DNA of 59,648 nucleotides from Planctomycetaceae bacterium. Its GTDB lineage: Bacteria; Planctomycetota; Planctomycetia; Planctomycetales; Planctomycetaceae. Positions 16,454 to 26,600 of this stretch are shown piece by piece. The stretch lies in the NCBI GenBank assembly GCA_020850695.1, contig JADZEF010000051.1, positions 1 to 59,648 of the forward strand, given 5' to 3'. The position numbers and the translations under genes are program-made. Position 1 is the first letter of the stretch. The number at the start of each line of letters is the position of its first letter. Under the pieces are notes generated by a model. That model was given only the letters and a program-made list of their open reading frames with translations, did not search any database and was not told the origin of the DNA.

Positions 16454-18703
16454 GTGACGTTGAATCGCCGCACCATTTTCGCCGCAAGTAAATCCCCCGC
16501 GCTCGTCTGTCTCTCGCTTGGCTCGTTCGCCTTGACGGCTCTTGTCGCGGCCTTCCTGAATCCGGTCGCCCAAGCGGCCGAAAAAGGTCCAGCGACCAAG
16601 GCTTCCGTCCGCCCGCAGGCAGCCGCCGAGCATCCGGTCGACATGCTGCTCGCCTCGGAAAATACCGAGCGCGGCATCACGCTCGAGCCGGCTCCGGTCA
16701 TCGACGACCTGACCTTCCTTCGCCGCATCTCGATCGACCTGATCGGCCGCATTCCGACGCAGGCCGAGATCGACGAGTACATGGCGATTCCACAGGCCAG
16801 ACGCCGGATCGCCACTATCGACAAGATGCTCGCCGACGATCGTTTCGGCGATAAGTGGACCGCCTTCTTCGCCGACATGCTCCGCCTTCGCAACAACGCC
16901 GAGGGAGGCCCCCAGCTCTTCAACTTCGTTCACAAGGCCATCAAGTCGGGCATGCCCTCCGACGAGATGTGCCGCCGCCTGATTGCCACCAACGGGAAGG
17001 CCGGGTTCACTCCGGAAGTCGGCTTCCTGCTGGGGGATGCGGCGGACCCGATGGCGCTCGCCGGGGTCACGTCGCAGGTTTTCCTCGGGGTGCGGATCTC
17101 GTGCGCCCAGTGCCACGACCACCCCTTCGACGTCTGGAAGCGCGAAGACTTCTACGGCTTCGCCGCCTACTTCAGCCGCACCAAGCGGGTGGAACGCCGC
17201 TTCAAGATGCAGATCCTGTCGATCTCGGCCCTCGAAGACGACAAGGACGCCATCCTGTGGCCGCCGGAAGGGGTCGGCAAGAAGGAAGACCGAAAGCCGA
17301 TGAAGGCCCGGTTCCCATTCGCCATGCTCGGCGCCGATGAGAACCCCGAGTACATCGCCCGACTCCGCGAACTGCGGGCCCAGCAGCAGTCGCTCGTCGC
17401 CAGGGCCAACGCCAAGCCGGCGGGTGCTGAAGTCGATGACCTGCTCGAATCGGCCTCCGACACCGTCAAGAAGACGACCAGCGGCAAGTCGATCGACGCC
17501 ATCACGGCCGAAGCCAAAAAGGATGCCGAAAAAGTGAAGGGAGCCGCGGGGGGCTACAGCACCACCGAGCTCCGCCAGGAACTGGCACGTCTCATTACTG
17601 ATCCCCGCAACCGCTTCTTTTCTCGCTCGCTCGTCAACCGCGTCTGGTACGACCTCGTCGGCCACAGCTTCGTGGTTCCGGTCGATGATTTCAGCGAGAA
17701 GAACCAGCCGAGCCATCCGAAGACGCTCGACTACCTCGCCGACGAGTTCGTCGCCAACGGCTACGACTTCCGTCAGCTCGTGCGGATGATTGTCAGTACC
17801 AACGCCTATCAGCGGGCTCACGTCCCGCAGGCGGAAGAGGCCGTCCGCCAGGAAATGGAAGCCAACTTCCTCGCCACGCCGATGCGCCGCATGCTGAGCG
17901 AAGTCCTCTTCGACAGCATCGTGACCGGCGGACATCTGTTCGACGTGAAGCACGAAGCGGGCAAGAACATGAAAACGGTCTGGCAGGAAAGCCGCGTCAT
18001 CAAGGGGCCCAGCGCTCGCGGCGGGGCGGTGGTTGACGCTGGCAAGCTCGAAGGGGGCGCCGCTGGTGGTGCCATGATGGCCAAGTTGACCCCGGAGAAA
18101 GCCGCACCCAAGGCGGGCTACGATCTGGAAGCTGCCATTGAAGAGACCTTCGAAGAAGCCCTCGGCGGCAAGGACGATGACGAGGCCATGGTGGACAAGA
18201 TGGCCGTGAAGTCCTCGGAAGAAATCGAAGCCGAGCGGATGGCGATGGAGCGTCAGCGGCTGACGGCCGACTACATCGACCGCTTCGTGAAGGCCATCAT
18301 CGACGACAATCCGAAGTTCGCTTCGTCCTACCGCATGCCGTCGCCGGCTCCGGACGGGCACTTCCTCCGCGTCTTCGGTCAGCCGGAGCGCTCGCAGCTT
18401 GGCGAAACCCGCGATCATCTCCCGTCGATGCGTCAGGCCCTGATGATGCTCAACGGACGGCTCACTCACGAGGCGTCCCGCGTCGGCGAGTTGGAGCCGC
18501 TCTACCCGCTCGTCACGGGCAAGAAGGCCGATCTCGATGCGGCTGTGAAGCTGGTCTACCGCGAACTCCTCACCCGCGAGCCGTCCGCTGACGAAATCAA
18601 GGACGCCCGCGACGTGATCGCCGCTTCGGACAACCCGCTCGACGGGGTCGCTGACTTCCGCTGGGTCATCCTCAACAGTAACGAGTTCCGGTTCATTCCG
18701 TAA
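16454..18703 (+). CDS. DUF1549/DUF1553 domain protein, exported
   Basis: The 749-residue protein begins with an N-terminal hydrophobic segment (ALVCLSLGSFALTALVAAFL). The DUF1549 part (about 60-260) includes FLRRISIDLIGRIPTQAEID and WTAFFADMLRLR, and ends at SCAQCHDHPFD, a CxxCH-type motif at Cys217-Cys220-His221. The DUF1553 part (about 370-470 and C-terminal) includes RFFSRSLVNRVWYDLVGHSF and LVRMIVSTNAYQR. Such proteins are hugely expanded in planctomycetes and accompany DUF1501 proteins; their biochemical role is unknown. The GTG at 16454 is chosen because AGGAG lies eight bases upstream. Here the partner DUF1501 gene follows after a small membrane ORF. A Lys/Ala-rich helical insert lies about residues 300-365. 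Confidence 0.92.
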   Translation: MTLNRRTIFAASKSPALVCLSLGSFALTALVAAFLNPVAQAAEKGPATKASVRPQAAAEHPVDMLLASENTERGITLEPAPVIDDLTFLRRISIDLIGRIPTQAEIDEYMAIPQARRRIATIDKMLADDRFGDKWTAFFADMLRLRNNAEGGPQLFNFVHKAIKSGMPSDEMCRRLIATNGKAGFTPEVGFLLGDAADPMALAGVTSQVFLGVRISCAQCHDHPFDVWKREDFYGFAAYFSRTKRVERRFKMQILSISALEDDKDAILWPPEGVGKKEDRKPMKARFPFAMLGADENPEYIARLRELRAQQQSLVARANAKPAGAEVDDLLESASDTVKKTTSGKSIDAITAEAKKDAEKVKGAAGGYSTTELRQELARLITDPRNRFFSRSLVNRVWYDLVGHSFVVPVDDFSEKNQPSHPKTLDYLADEFVANGYDFRQLVRMIVSTNAYQRAHVPQAEEAVRQEMEANFLATPMRRMLSEVLFDSIVTGGHLFDVKHEAGKNMKTVWQESRVIKGPSARGGAVVDAGKLEGGAAGGAMMAKLTPEKAAPKAGYDLEAAIEETFEEALGGKDDDEAMVDKMAVKSSEEIEAERMAMERQRLTADYIDRFVKAIIDDNPKFASSYRMPSPAPDGHFLRVFGQPERSQLGETRDHLPSMRQALMMLNGRLTHEASRVGELEPLYPLVTGKKADLDAAVKLVYRELLTREPSADEIKDARDVIAASDNPLDGVADFRWVILNSNEFRFIP

Positions 18704-18739
18704 TCAGTGAGTCGGGGCACCGTGTTGTACCCGTGATTG

Positions 18740-19018
18740 ATGAGCAGGTTGGAAATGTATGCCAACGACTTTTTTGAGATCATCTGCCTACTTCTGATCG
18801 CGCCGATCGCGACCTTGCTGTTCGCCTTTCGCCTCTTGACTGGACTTTACGTCTATTTGGACGCGCAGTCGCGAAGCCACAATCGACTTCTTGCTGGCTT
18901 ACTGGCTGCCTCCGTGACATTTCTGAGTTGGCCTGCTGGATTTTTCGCTTACTTTGCATTGACGGTGGTTCTCGACCGACGTTCGCTCAAGCCGTCCCAG
19001 GTTGTGTCGACATTTTGA
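18740..19018 (+). CDS. Small two-TM membrane protein, unknown
   Basis: This 92-residue frame (from ATG 18740; a second Met at 18755 is possible) encodes two hydrophobic stretches, ICLLLIAPIATLLFAFRLL and LLAGLLAASVTFLSWPAGFF. The region between is basic. I know no family for it. Base composition is visibly poorer in GC than the flanking genes and codon use differs, hinting at recent arrival or a weakly constrained gene. It sits between the DUF1549/DUF1553 gene and the DUF1501 gene, two families that are usually direct neighbours. Coding status is supported only by membrane-like composition and lack of stops. Confidence 0.5.
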   Translation: MSRLEMYANDFFEIICLLLIAPIATLLFAFRLLTGLYVYLDAQSRSHNRLLAGLLAASVTFLSWPAGFFAYFALTVVLDRRSLKPSQVVSTF

Positions 19019-19127
19019 ATGAGTGTCCAACTTGCTTCCGCTCTCCGCGGTGTGAGTTGGGCTTCATGAGATAGCTTACTTCGAAGTTTTGGACCCCGCA
19101 TTTTCCACACCGTTCAGGAGCCGCTCC

Positions 19128-20381
19128 ATGTCTTGCTTCGACTATAAGATGACGCGCCGCTCGCTGCTGGCGGCTTCCAGCGCCACGCTGCTCGGCATGC
19201 AGGTCCGTGACCTGCTCGCCTACGCCGGCACGAGCCATGAGGCCAAGGCCGAGCACGTCATCCTGTTCTGGAACGGCGGCGGCATGACCCACCTCGACAC
19301 GTGGGATCCGAAGCCCGGCCGTCCGACCCAGGGCGAGCTCGAACCAATCGCCACGTCGGCCCCTGGCATCCAGATTTCGGAGATCTTCCCGGAACTCGCG
19401 AAGCAGATGCACCACTGCTCGCTGATCCGCTCGATCGCCGGCACCAACGGCGACCACGGCCGTGCGACGTACCAGCTCCAGACGAGCTACAACCAGTCGT
19501 CGAACGTCCGGCATCCGGGCATCGGCTCGGTCGTCGCCCACGAACGCAATCAGATGGGCGATCTCCCCGCCTACATCTCGATCAGCGGTCGGGCCGCCAA
19601 CGCCAGTTACCTCGGCCAGCGATGCGAAGCCTACTTCGTCGCCGAGCCGGGCAGCCGCGACCCGTACCTCGCCTTCCCGGAAGGGATCGCCCAGACCCGC
19701 GGCAACCGCCGCCTCGAAGTCCTGGCCCGCTACAACGACAAGTTCACCGCGAAGGCCACCGACACGAAGCTCGGCTCGAACCAGACCGCCATCGAAGACG
19801 CCGTGAAGCTGATGCGCAGCCCGGCCCTCGAAGCGTTCGACCTCGACAAGGTGCCGACCAGCGAGCTGAACAGCTACGGCGACACCACGTTCGGCCGTGG
19901 TTGCATCCTCGCCAAGCGGCTCGTCCAGCAGGGCGTGCGGTTCGTGCAGGTCAACCGAGGCGGGTTCGACACCCACACCGGCAACTTCCCCGCGATGCGG
20001 GCGCACGGCGAAGTCATGGACCCGGCCCTCGCGTCGCTGGTCCGCGACCTGGCCGAGAGCGGCATGCTGAAGAAGACCCTCATCATCATGCTGAGCGAAT
20101 TCGGCCGCACGCCGAACATCAACATGAACGCGGGCCGCGATCACTGGGCGTCGGTCTTCAGCTGCTTCCTGGCCGGCGGCGGCCTGAAGGGGGGAACGGT
20201 CATCGGCTCGTCCGACAAGGACGGCTACAACCCCGAGGACCGCCCGGTACAGGTGCCCGACATTCACGCCACGATCTGCCACGCCCTCGGCATCGACCCG
20301 AAGAAGGAAGTGATGACCCCGCTCCAGCGGCCGATGAAGCTCGTTGACAACGGCACGCCGGTGATGGAACTGTTTGCCTGA
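19128..20381 (+). CDS. DUF1501 domain protein
   Basis: The 417-residue protein starts with a Tat-like segment (MTRRSLLAASSATLLG, twin Arg). The DUF1501 blocks follow: VILFWNGGGMTHLDTWDPKP, CSLIRSIAGTNGDHGRATYQ, RFVQVNRGGFDTHTGN, MLSEFGRTPNINMNAGRDHW and the GKD-like VPDIHATICHALGID near the C-terminus. The fold is related to alkaline phosphatase/sulfatase-type enzymes, suggesting a metal-dependent hydrolase in the periplasm, but no activity has been established that I know of. Start ATG 19128 has CAGGAG seven bases upstream. Paired with the DUF1549/DUF1553 gene upstream, an arrangement repeated throughout planctomycete genomes. Confidence 0.93.
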   Translation: MSCFDYKMTRRSLLAASSATLLGMQVRDLLAYAGTSHEAKAEHVILFWNGGGMTHLDTWDPKPGRPTQGELEPIATSAPGIQISEIFPELAKQMHHCSLIRSIAGTNGDHGRATYQLQTSYNQSSNVRHPGIGSVVAHERNQMGDLPAYISISGRAANASYLGQRCEAYFVAEPGSRDPYLAFPEGIAQTRGNRRLEVLARYNDKFTAKATDTKLGSNQTAIEDAVKLMRSPALEAFDLDKVPTSELNSYGDTTFGRGCILAKRLVQQGVRFVQVNRGGFDTHTGNFPAMRAHGEVMDPALASLVRDLAESGMLKKTLIIMLSEFGRTPNINMNAGRDHWASVFSCFLAGGGLKGGTVIGSSDKDGYNPEDRPVQVPDIHATICHALGIDPKKEVMTPLQRPMKLVDNGTPVMELFA

Positions 20382-20959
20382 GCCGCTTGCCTGATATGAG
20401 TGGGTGGAGCGGTTCGCCTGCGAACCGTTTCTCCCGTGGATGCGATTCGCCGAGCGGCCTGTCGGTTCCCGGCAGGCCGCTCGCGTCTCGGAGGACGAAG
20501 GATCGAAATCCGAAATTCCAATGTCTAAGGAAAGTCCAGAATCAAAATCTCGAAGCGGAACGAGATTCACCCCTTTTGAGTTTTGAACCTTTTGAATTTC
20601 CTTAGACATTTGGCTTTAGACATTCGAGTTATTGAGTCCGTCGTCTGCTCCTCGGCCCGGTCAGGGATGCCACGCCCGAGAGGTTTCTCCTGCCTGCGCA
20701 CCCCGCGCGGGTGGTTATGGCGTGTTCCCCTGCGGTCGCTTTTTGGCGTCGCGGGTTTCGCAAACTCAACGCCCCGCGCAGCACTCGACGTCGTCAGGGC
20801 AGTCACGACCCGCACTGCTCGCGACCGGCCGCCCCAATTCCCGCCGAGACTTCCCCACTGCTTGACACCTCTGTCCAGTCCGCCCCAGGATGGATTGGCC
20901 TCAAGCCTGCCCCCATGCCCCGCACCTTGACTACCACCCGCCCGAGCGCCGGAGCCGCC
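20382..20959. other. Repeat-bearing spacer before the TPR locus
   Basis: It contains the R3 hairpin (20520-20610) and the likely promoter of the downstream TPR gene. An open frame runs from 20711 into that gene in the same phase, but the signal peptide starts only at 20960, so the upstream part is probably not translated. No other gene is evident. Confidence 0.5.
20520..20610. repeat. Palindromic intergenic repeat, family R3, copy 1
   Basis: Arms aatgtctaaggaaa (20520-20533) and tttccttagacatt (20597-20610) are perfectly complementary over 14 bases; flanking words (gaaatccgaaattcc, ttttgaatttcc) add looser pairing. The same arm word recurs at 37069-37082 and 37146-37159. The two copies bracket the ExbBD/TPR locus on its 5' and 3' sides. 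Confidence 0.8.
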
Positions 20960-23425
20960 ATGCGCGTCTTGTTCTCCCGTGCGACCAATGCCGCTGTCCT
21001 CGCCGCCGGCCTGATGTTCTCCGCGAACTCTCTCCCGGCCCAGGAGAAGAAGGAAGAAGGGGGAGCGTCCCCCGTCCGCGGTTCGATCGTCGAAGACCGG
21101 GCGGCGGCCAAGCTGCTCGAAGCGGGCGACGCCCGCTTTGAGGCCGAAGAAGTCAAGAAGGCCATCGAAATCTGGCAGTCGGTGGTCGAGCGCTACCCGC
21201 GCAGCAAGGTGCGGTACGACGCTCACATGCGGCTGGGGAACTACTTCCTCCAGAAGGAACGGGCGTACGACCGGGCTCGTGTGCAGTTCCAGTCGGTCAT
21301 CGGCGAAGAGAACCGCAATGAGGAGCAGCGGGCCGAGGCCATGCTGAAGATGGGGGTCTGCTTCTACGAGGCCCGCAACTTCGGCAAGTCGTTCCAGGTG
21401 ATGCGAGACGTCATCGAGAAGTTCCCCGTCAGCCCGCAGGTCAACGAAGCCTACTACTACATCGGCCTCGGCCACTTCCAGCTCGGCCACTACAGCCGCG
21501 CCATCGAGTCGCTCGAGAAGGTCGGCACGGCGATGTCCTCGCAGGACTCGCGGGTCGAAAAGGTTGAAGCCGGCAAGCGGCTGTTCGTGAAAATCGAGGA
21601 CGCCGATCTCTCGGCCCTCGAGCCCGGTCAGGCGGTGGTCGTCACGTGCGAGTCGAGCAGCGGCGACAAGGAAAAGTTCTCGTGCTATCCGGTCGGACGC
21701 AATGTCCGCGTCGTCCTCGGAGCCCTGCCGACGCAGCTCGGCCGCCCCGTCCCCGACAACGGCATCCTCGAAGTCAAAGGGGATGACAAGGTCAAGGTGA
21801 CGTACAACGACCAGCACACTGCCGACAAGCAGTTCAATCGTCCGGTTCCGCGCGAAGTGACGGTGATCGGCAACGGCATCGTGGCGGTGACCGACGGCGC
21901 GTATGGCGAAACGCTGAAGGGGGTGGTGCTCGGCAAGCCGATCAACATTCAGATCACCGATGCCGACCGCGATCGTTCGGACGCGGCCGACAAGATCGAA
22001 GCGGTTGTCGAAGTCTATCGTCTGAAGTCGGATCAGGAACTCGAAGACGATCAGGCGAAGCGGGCGTCCCAGAAGGACGCGGCGGCCGGCGCGACGGCGA
22101 AGACCGATGGGGAAGAGCCCGAGATCGAGAAGTACAAGCTTGTTGATCGAGTCCCTCTGACGCTGGTCGAAGCCCGTGTGGCGAAGTCGCTGACTTCGGG
22201 CGATGCAGCGAAGCTTCCGCCCGTCGATGGCGAGTCGAAGTCGTCGCCCGCTCCGGCGAAAGAGGCGACCAAAGAAGCCGCTCCGAAAGAGGCTGCCGCA
22301 GCGGGCGAGCCCGGGGCGAAGGCTGCCGGCGAACCGGGTGCGGCTCCGGCGAAGTCCGAATCAACCTCGACCGAAGCCAAGCCGGATGACGACTCGTTCC
22401 ACTCGGGCGTGTTCCGGGCGGTCGTCAGCGTGGTGAAGGCGGACGAGGCGGTGGCCGATGACGACACGCTCCAGGCGCTCGTCGGCGACGTCATCCGCAT
22501 CACCTACCTCGACGAGCTCAACATTGGCGAAGGGGTCCGCACCGTTCAGTCCGAAGTGAAGTGCGTCGAAGGAAACCTGGGGGGCGTCCGCGTCACGCGG
22601 GCGGTCATCAGCGACCAGGAACTCCGCATCCAGACCAAGCTCAAGACCGCCAGCGCCCTCACCAACATCGGCAACCGCTACAAGGAATTCGGCCTCAAGT
22701 CGAACGCCGATGCGAAGTACGAGCAGGCCCTGACGGTCTGCGAAGAGATCATGCAGGACGCCCAGAAGCTCGGCGGCAATCTCCTCGAAGAGACCTACGT
22801 GCAGCTCTGGAAGGTCTACTACGAGATGGACCAGCTCGACCTGGCCGCGGCGATGGCGCAGCGGCTGCAGCGCGAGTTCCCCAACTCGGGCTTCGTCGAT
22901 GATGCCCTGCTGCAGCTGGCCGACGTCGCCCGCAAGCAGAAGAACCATCAGCGGGCGATCGGCATCTACACCCGCATCGTCAGCATGCAGACGAGCCAGC
23001 TGCGCGGCGAGGCCCAGTTCGGCATCGCCCAGTGCTACGAGGACATGGCGGCCGACCTCCCCGAGACGCAGGCAGCCCAGCAGGCCCAGCTCCTCGACCG
23101 CTCGTTCCAGGAATACAAGAAGGTCTTCGACAGCTTCCCGCAGAGCGGTCGCGTCGGCGAAGCGGTCGCGAAGATGGCCAACTACTACTACCAGCAGAAG
23201 GACTACGCCCGCGCCGTCGACACGTTCGAGACGGTGCTGAGCCAGTATCCCGACGCCAAGTTCCTCGACGTCATCCTGTTCAACTATGGCCGCTGCCTCT
23301 ATCGCATGAATCGCAAGCCGGACGCCCGGTCGAAGTTCGACCAGCTGATCGGCGAGTTCCCCGAAAGCCCGCTGGCGGCCGACGCGAAGAAGATTTCGGA
23401 CGCCCTGACGAAGTCGGGCTTCTGA
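20960..23425 (+). CDS. Periplasmic TPR protein with beta-modules
   Basis: The 821-residue protein has a signal peptide (about 1-28, cleavage near LPA-QE). Residues ~38-190 and ~560-815 are TPR-like helical pairs, the latter with the outer-membrane YbgF/BamD style pattern of FP-rich turns (REFPNSGFVDDALLQLADVA, SFPQSGRVGEAVAKMANYYY). Between them lie two beta-modules of the sort repeated in the next gene: KIEDADLSALEPGQ... and IQITDADRDRSDAADKIEAV, each followed by a GD-V-Y-D element (VGDVIRITYLDELN). An Ala/Pro/Lys/Glu-rich linker fills about residues 355-475. ATG 20960 has GGAG five bases upstream. It is the first gene of the ExbBD/TPR locus. Role inferred: periplasmic scaffold. Confidence 0.8.
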   Translation: MRVLFSRATNAAVLAAGLMFSANSLPAQEKKEEGGASPVRGSIVEDRAAAKLLEAGDARFEAEEVKKAIEIWQSVVERYPRSKVRYDAHMRLGNYFLQKERAYDRARVQFQSVIGEENRNEEQRAEAMLKMGVCFYEARNFGKSFQVMRDVIEKFPVSPQVNEAYYYIGLGHFQLGHYSRAIESLEKVGTAMSSQDSRVEKVEAGKRLFVKIEDADLSALEPGQAVVVTCESSSGDKEKFSCYPVGRNVRVVLGALPTQLGRPVPDNGILEVKGDDKVKVTYNDQHTADKQFNRPVPREVTVIGNGIVAVTDGAYGETLKGVVLGKPINIQITDADRDRSDAADKIEAVVEVYRLKSDQELEDDQAKRASQKDAAAGATAKTDGEEPEIEKYKLVDRVPLTLVEARVAKSLTSGDAAKLPPVDGESKSSPAPAKEATKEAAPKEAAAAGEPGAKAAGEPGAAPAKSESTSTEAKPDDDSFHSGVFRAVVSVVKADEAVADDDTLQALVGDVIRITYLDELNIGEGVRTVQSEVKCVEGNLGGVRVTRAVISDQELRIQTKLKTASALTNIGNRYKEFGLKSNADAKYEQALTVCEEIMQDAQKLGGNLLEETYVQLWKVYYEMDQLDLAAAMAQRLQREFPNSGFVDDALLQLADVARKQKNHQRAIGIYTRIVSMQTSQLRGEAQFGIAQCYEDMAADLPETQAAQQAQLLDRSFQEYKKVFDSFPQSGRVGEAVAKMANYYYQQKDYARAVDTFETVLSQYPDAKFLDVILFNYGRCLYRMNRKPDARSKFDQLIGEFPESPLAADAKKISDALTKSGF

Positions 23426-23608
23426 TCGTGGGTTTGCCGTGGGATAGGCTTCCAGCCTGTCATTTGAAGACCTGTCAGTCGAAGAAATACCGCGGGATCC
23501 ACGCCGGGCCTTCGCAAGGCCTCAGACCCGGCCACCCGAAGGTTGATTGAACACAAGCGAATAAACAAAGCGGCGACGAGTCGCCGCACTCCAAAGTGGA
23601 GCGACGGA

Positions 23609-26600
23609 ATGTCGAAAGCGATGCGTTGGTCAGCGGCGGCTCTCTGCGTCGGCGCCGTCTTCGGATGGTTCGTCGCCAGCCCTCACGCGCAGGAAAGGCC
23701 CGCGGAGAAGCCGGCCGTCGAGCCGACGAAGGTCGATCCTTCCGTCGAGGAAGCGACCAAGCTCGAGGCCGAGCTGACCAAGTACAACGACACGGCCCCC
23801 GAGTCGGCCGATGTCATGGTCAAGCTGATCGACCTCTACCACGAGCATGCCCGCGTGTTCGGGCTCATCCGCGTCGGGCAGCGGTTCATCGCCGCTCATC
23901 CGCAGGACGCCCGCCATAAGACCGCCATGCTGAAGCTCATGGACGGCCTCGAAGCGACCTCCCGCAACAAGGAGCTGACGGTCGTCTGCCGCCAGTTCCT
24001 GGCCAAGTTCGGCGATACGCCCGAAGCGGCCGCCGTCGAGATCCGGCTGGGCAATACGCTCGTCGAGATGAACGACTTCCCCGGCGCGGGCGAGGCGTAT
24101 CGTGCGGTGTGGAAGCGGAAGCCGGCGGTCGAGAACCGCGACTATGGCGTCAAGGCCATCAGCAACTACGTCCAGTCGGGAGACAAGAACGTCTTTACGC
24201 AGGGGGCGGCCCTGGCCGAGGAGATGGTCGAGGTCCTTCCTGCGGGCGAGTTCGCCACGCACGTCGGCTGGCAGGCCATTCATCAATGGCGTCGCGGCTC
24301 CGAATGGGCGAAGAGCAATCTGGCCGCCCAGAAGATGTTGAAGAAAGGGATCCCCGCCGATCAGCCCGGGCTGCGTGATCTGCACTACTATATGGCCGAG
24401 AACTTCGGCAACCTCGGCCAGCATGCCAATGCGGTCGAGAGCCTGAAGAAGCTGCGGGCCATCAAGGACGACATGCCGTCGCACTACCAGCAGATTCTGC
24501 GGATGCACTACATGGGGGCGAAGTCGGCGGAAGTCGCGCCGGTGGTCAACGAGTTCGTGCAGAAGTATCCGGACCGGGCCGAACGGTTCGCTGCCCGCAG
24601 CTATCTTGCTCAAGCCCATTTCCGCAGCGAAGAGCGCCCGCAGGCTCTTGCGATTCTTGCCGAGCTTTTGCCGTTCGACGCCACGACCAACAACAACGCG
24701 TCCACCTACGTGCAGGCCAATGTGCAAGAGCCGGCGAAGTTCGCCGAGATGGAGCGGGTGCTGACCGACGCCATCGGCCGCAATCCCGCGCACGCCTACT
24801 GGCTGCGGTACACGCTCGCGTTCGAACTGCAGCGCGACCGCCTCAAGGACGTCGCGAAGGCCAAGGCGACGCTCCGCGAGCTGATCGCGAAGTCGCCGTC
24901 GAACGACACGTACACCACCACCCCGTGCGACTGGCTGCTGACGACGGCCGCGGACGACGCCGAGTTCCAGGCCGACGTGCAGCGGATCCTCGCGTGCCGT
25001 CGCGAGAATCTCGACTACGGGAACATCGTCGTCTTCCCGACCAACTGGATCGCCAACAATCGGGCCAACAAGGATCTCAAGACCCGCGTCGCCTACCTTC
25101 AGGAAGAGCTGAAGAAGCAGGATGCCGACCCGATCGTGAAGGCGTTCCTCCACATCGGGAACAGCCAGGCGCGGTCCGGAGAGCAGCACCGCGACTTCCT
25201 GATGAAGCCCGAGAACTTCTCGAAGCTGAATGACCGGGCCGCGGTCTACGTCGGCCGCATGCAGGGCGAATACTACTGGTATTACGCGGGCAACAAGCAG
25301 AAGCAGGCTTCGGGAGCAGTCACGATCGTCGCGAAGCGCGTTCCGACCGACTTCTACGCCGCCTACCACGCTCTGTATACGGCCACCGATTACAACCCGC
25401 CCGAAGTCCAGCAGGAAGCGCTGATCCACCTGCTGAAGGTCGAGCCGACGGTCCAGGTGCCCGATTGCTTCTACCGCATGGGGCTCGCGGTCGACCGGAG
25501 CGGAAGCGCCGAACTCGGGAAGCAGGTCAACGCCTGGATCCTGAAGAGCCAGCAGAAATTCGGCAAGGACCCGACCTACGCGAGCTTCCTCGGCGACGTC
25601 TTCGCCAAGCTCAAGCTTCAGAACGAGGCGGTCGCTTACTGGACGACCTATGCCACATTCAACCCGCTTCACTCGGAGTCCGCGGCGTGTGCGGGTCGTC
25701 TGCTGGCGCTCAAGACGGACGCCGAGAAGCCGGCCTACATTCAGGAGCTTCTGAAGAACGACACCGATTACCACGGCCTCTACTCGGAGTGGCTTGCCAC
25801 GGAGCAATACAAGGCGAACAACCTGGACGCCTGGGAAAAGACGATGCGCGACGCTCGGAAGCGTCAGAACGAACGCCCGTTCCGCCCCTGGACGGCGACC
25901 GACAATGTGGCGCAGACGTGGCTGGACACCTGGCGCGCCAAGATGGACGCGACGGAAGCCGATAAGCGTCGCGTCTACCAGCTCGTCGCCGACCTCGATG
26001 TGTTGCGGGCCAGCGGCTGTGCCCGGGCGGCGCTCATGGAGATCACGCCGGACGACGGTAAGAACCCGATCGGCCGGCTGCTCGCGTGGCAGTCTCCGCC
26101 GCGGTGGATGTACAACGACTCGCACGACTGGGACCGCCTGACCCCCTACGTCCAGTCGGCGCTCGCCCGGAAGGATTACATGGCGGCGGCGACGCTCCTC
26201 ACGAGCATGCTGTCGAACATCAGCTATGTCGAAGAAGGCCGCAAGAAGTCCGGCCGCGACATGGTCGCCCAGAGCTACGCCCGGGTCGGCGCGGCGGGAC
26301 TTATCATCGACGAGAAGAGCCCGATCGCTCCGCTCATGCAGGCCGCCCTCTACCTGCGGCTCGGCGATGAAGCCCTCGCGTTCGACACCTATGCGGCGAA
26401 CAAAGCCCTGTTCGACGAGCATCGCGACGAGGTGCCGCCCGATTTGATTCTCTTCGTCAGCGAGAGCCTCATCGCGGCCGGCGGAGACGAGAACCACAAC
26501 CGCGTCGAAGACGTCCTGCGGTCGTGGCTGGTGAAGAACGCCGAATCGCAGGTGGTCGAAGACCTGCTCAAGGCCCGCGTCAAGCTGCTGCTCGCCCGCA

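Noticed and set aside
14416..16923. An 835-codon minus-strand frame across pyruvate kinase and the start of the DUF1549 gene
   Set aside because: It covers two well-supported genes and a spacer and shows no family features.
16181..18469. A 762-codon minus-strand frame opposite the DUF1549/DUF1553 gene
   Set aside because: Antisense shadow of a protein with clear domains.
20711..20959. N-terminal extension of the 821-residue TPR protein
   Set aside because: A clear signal peptide with GGAG in front begins at 20960; the extension would bury it.
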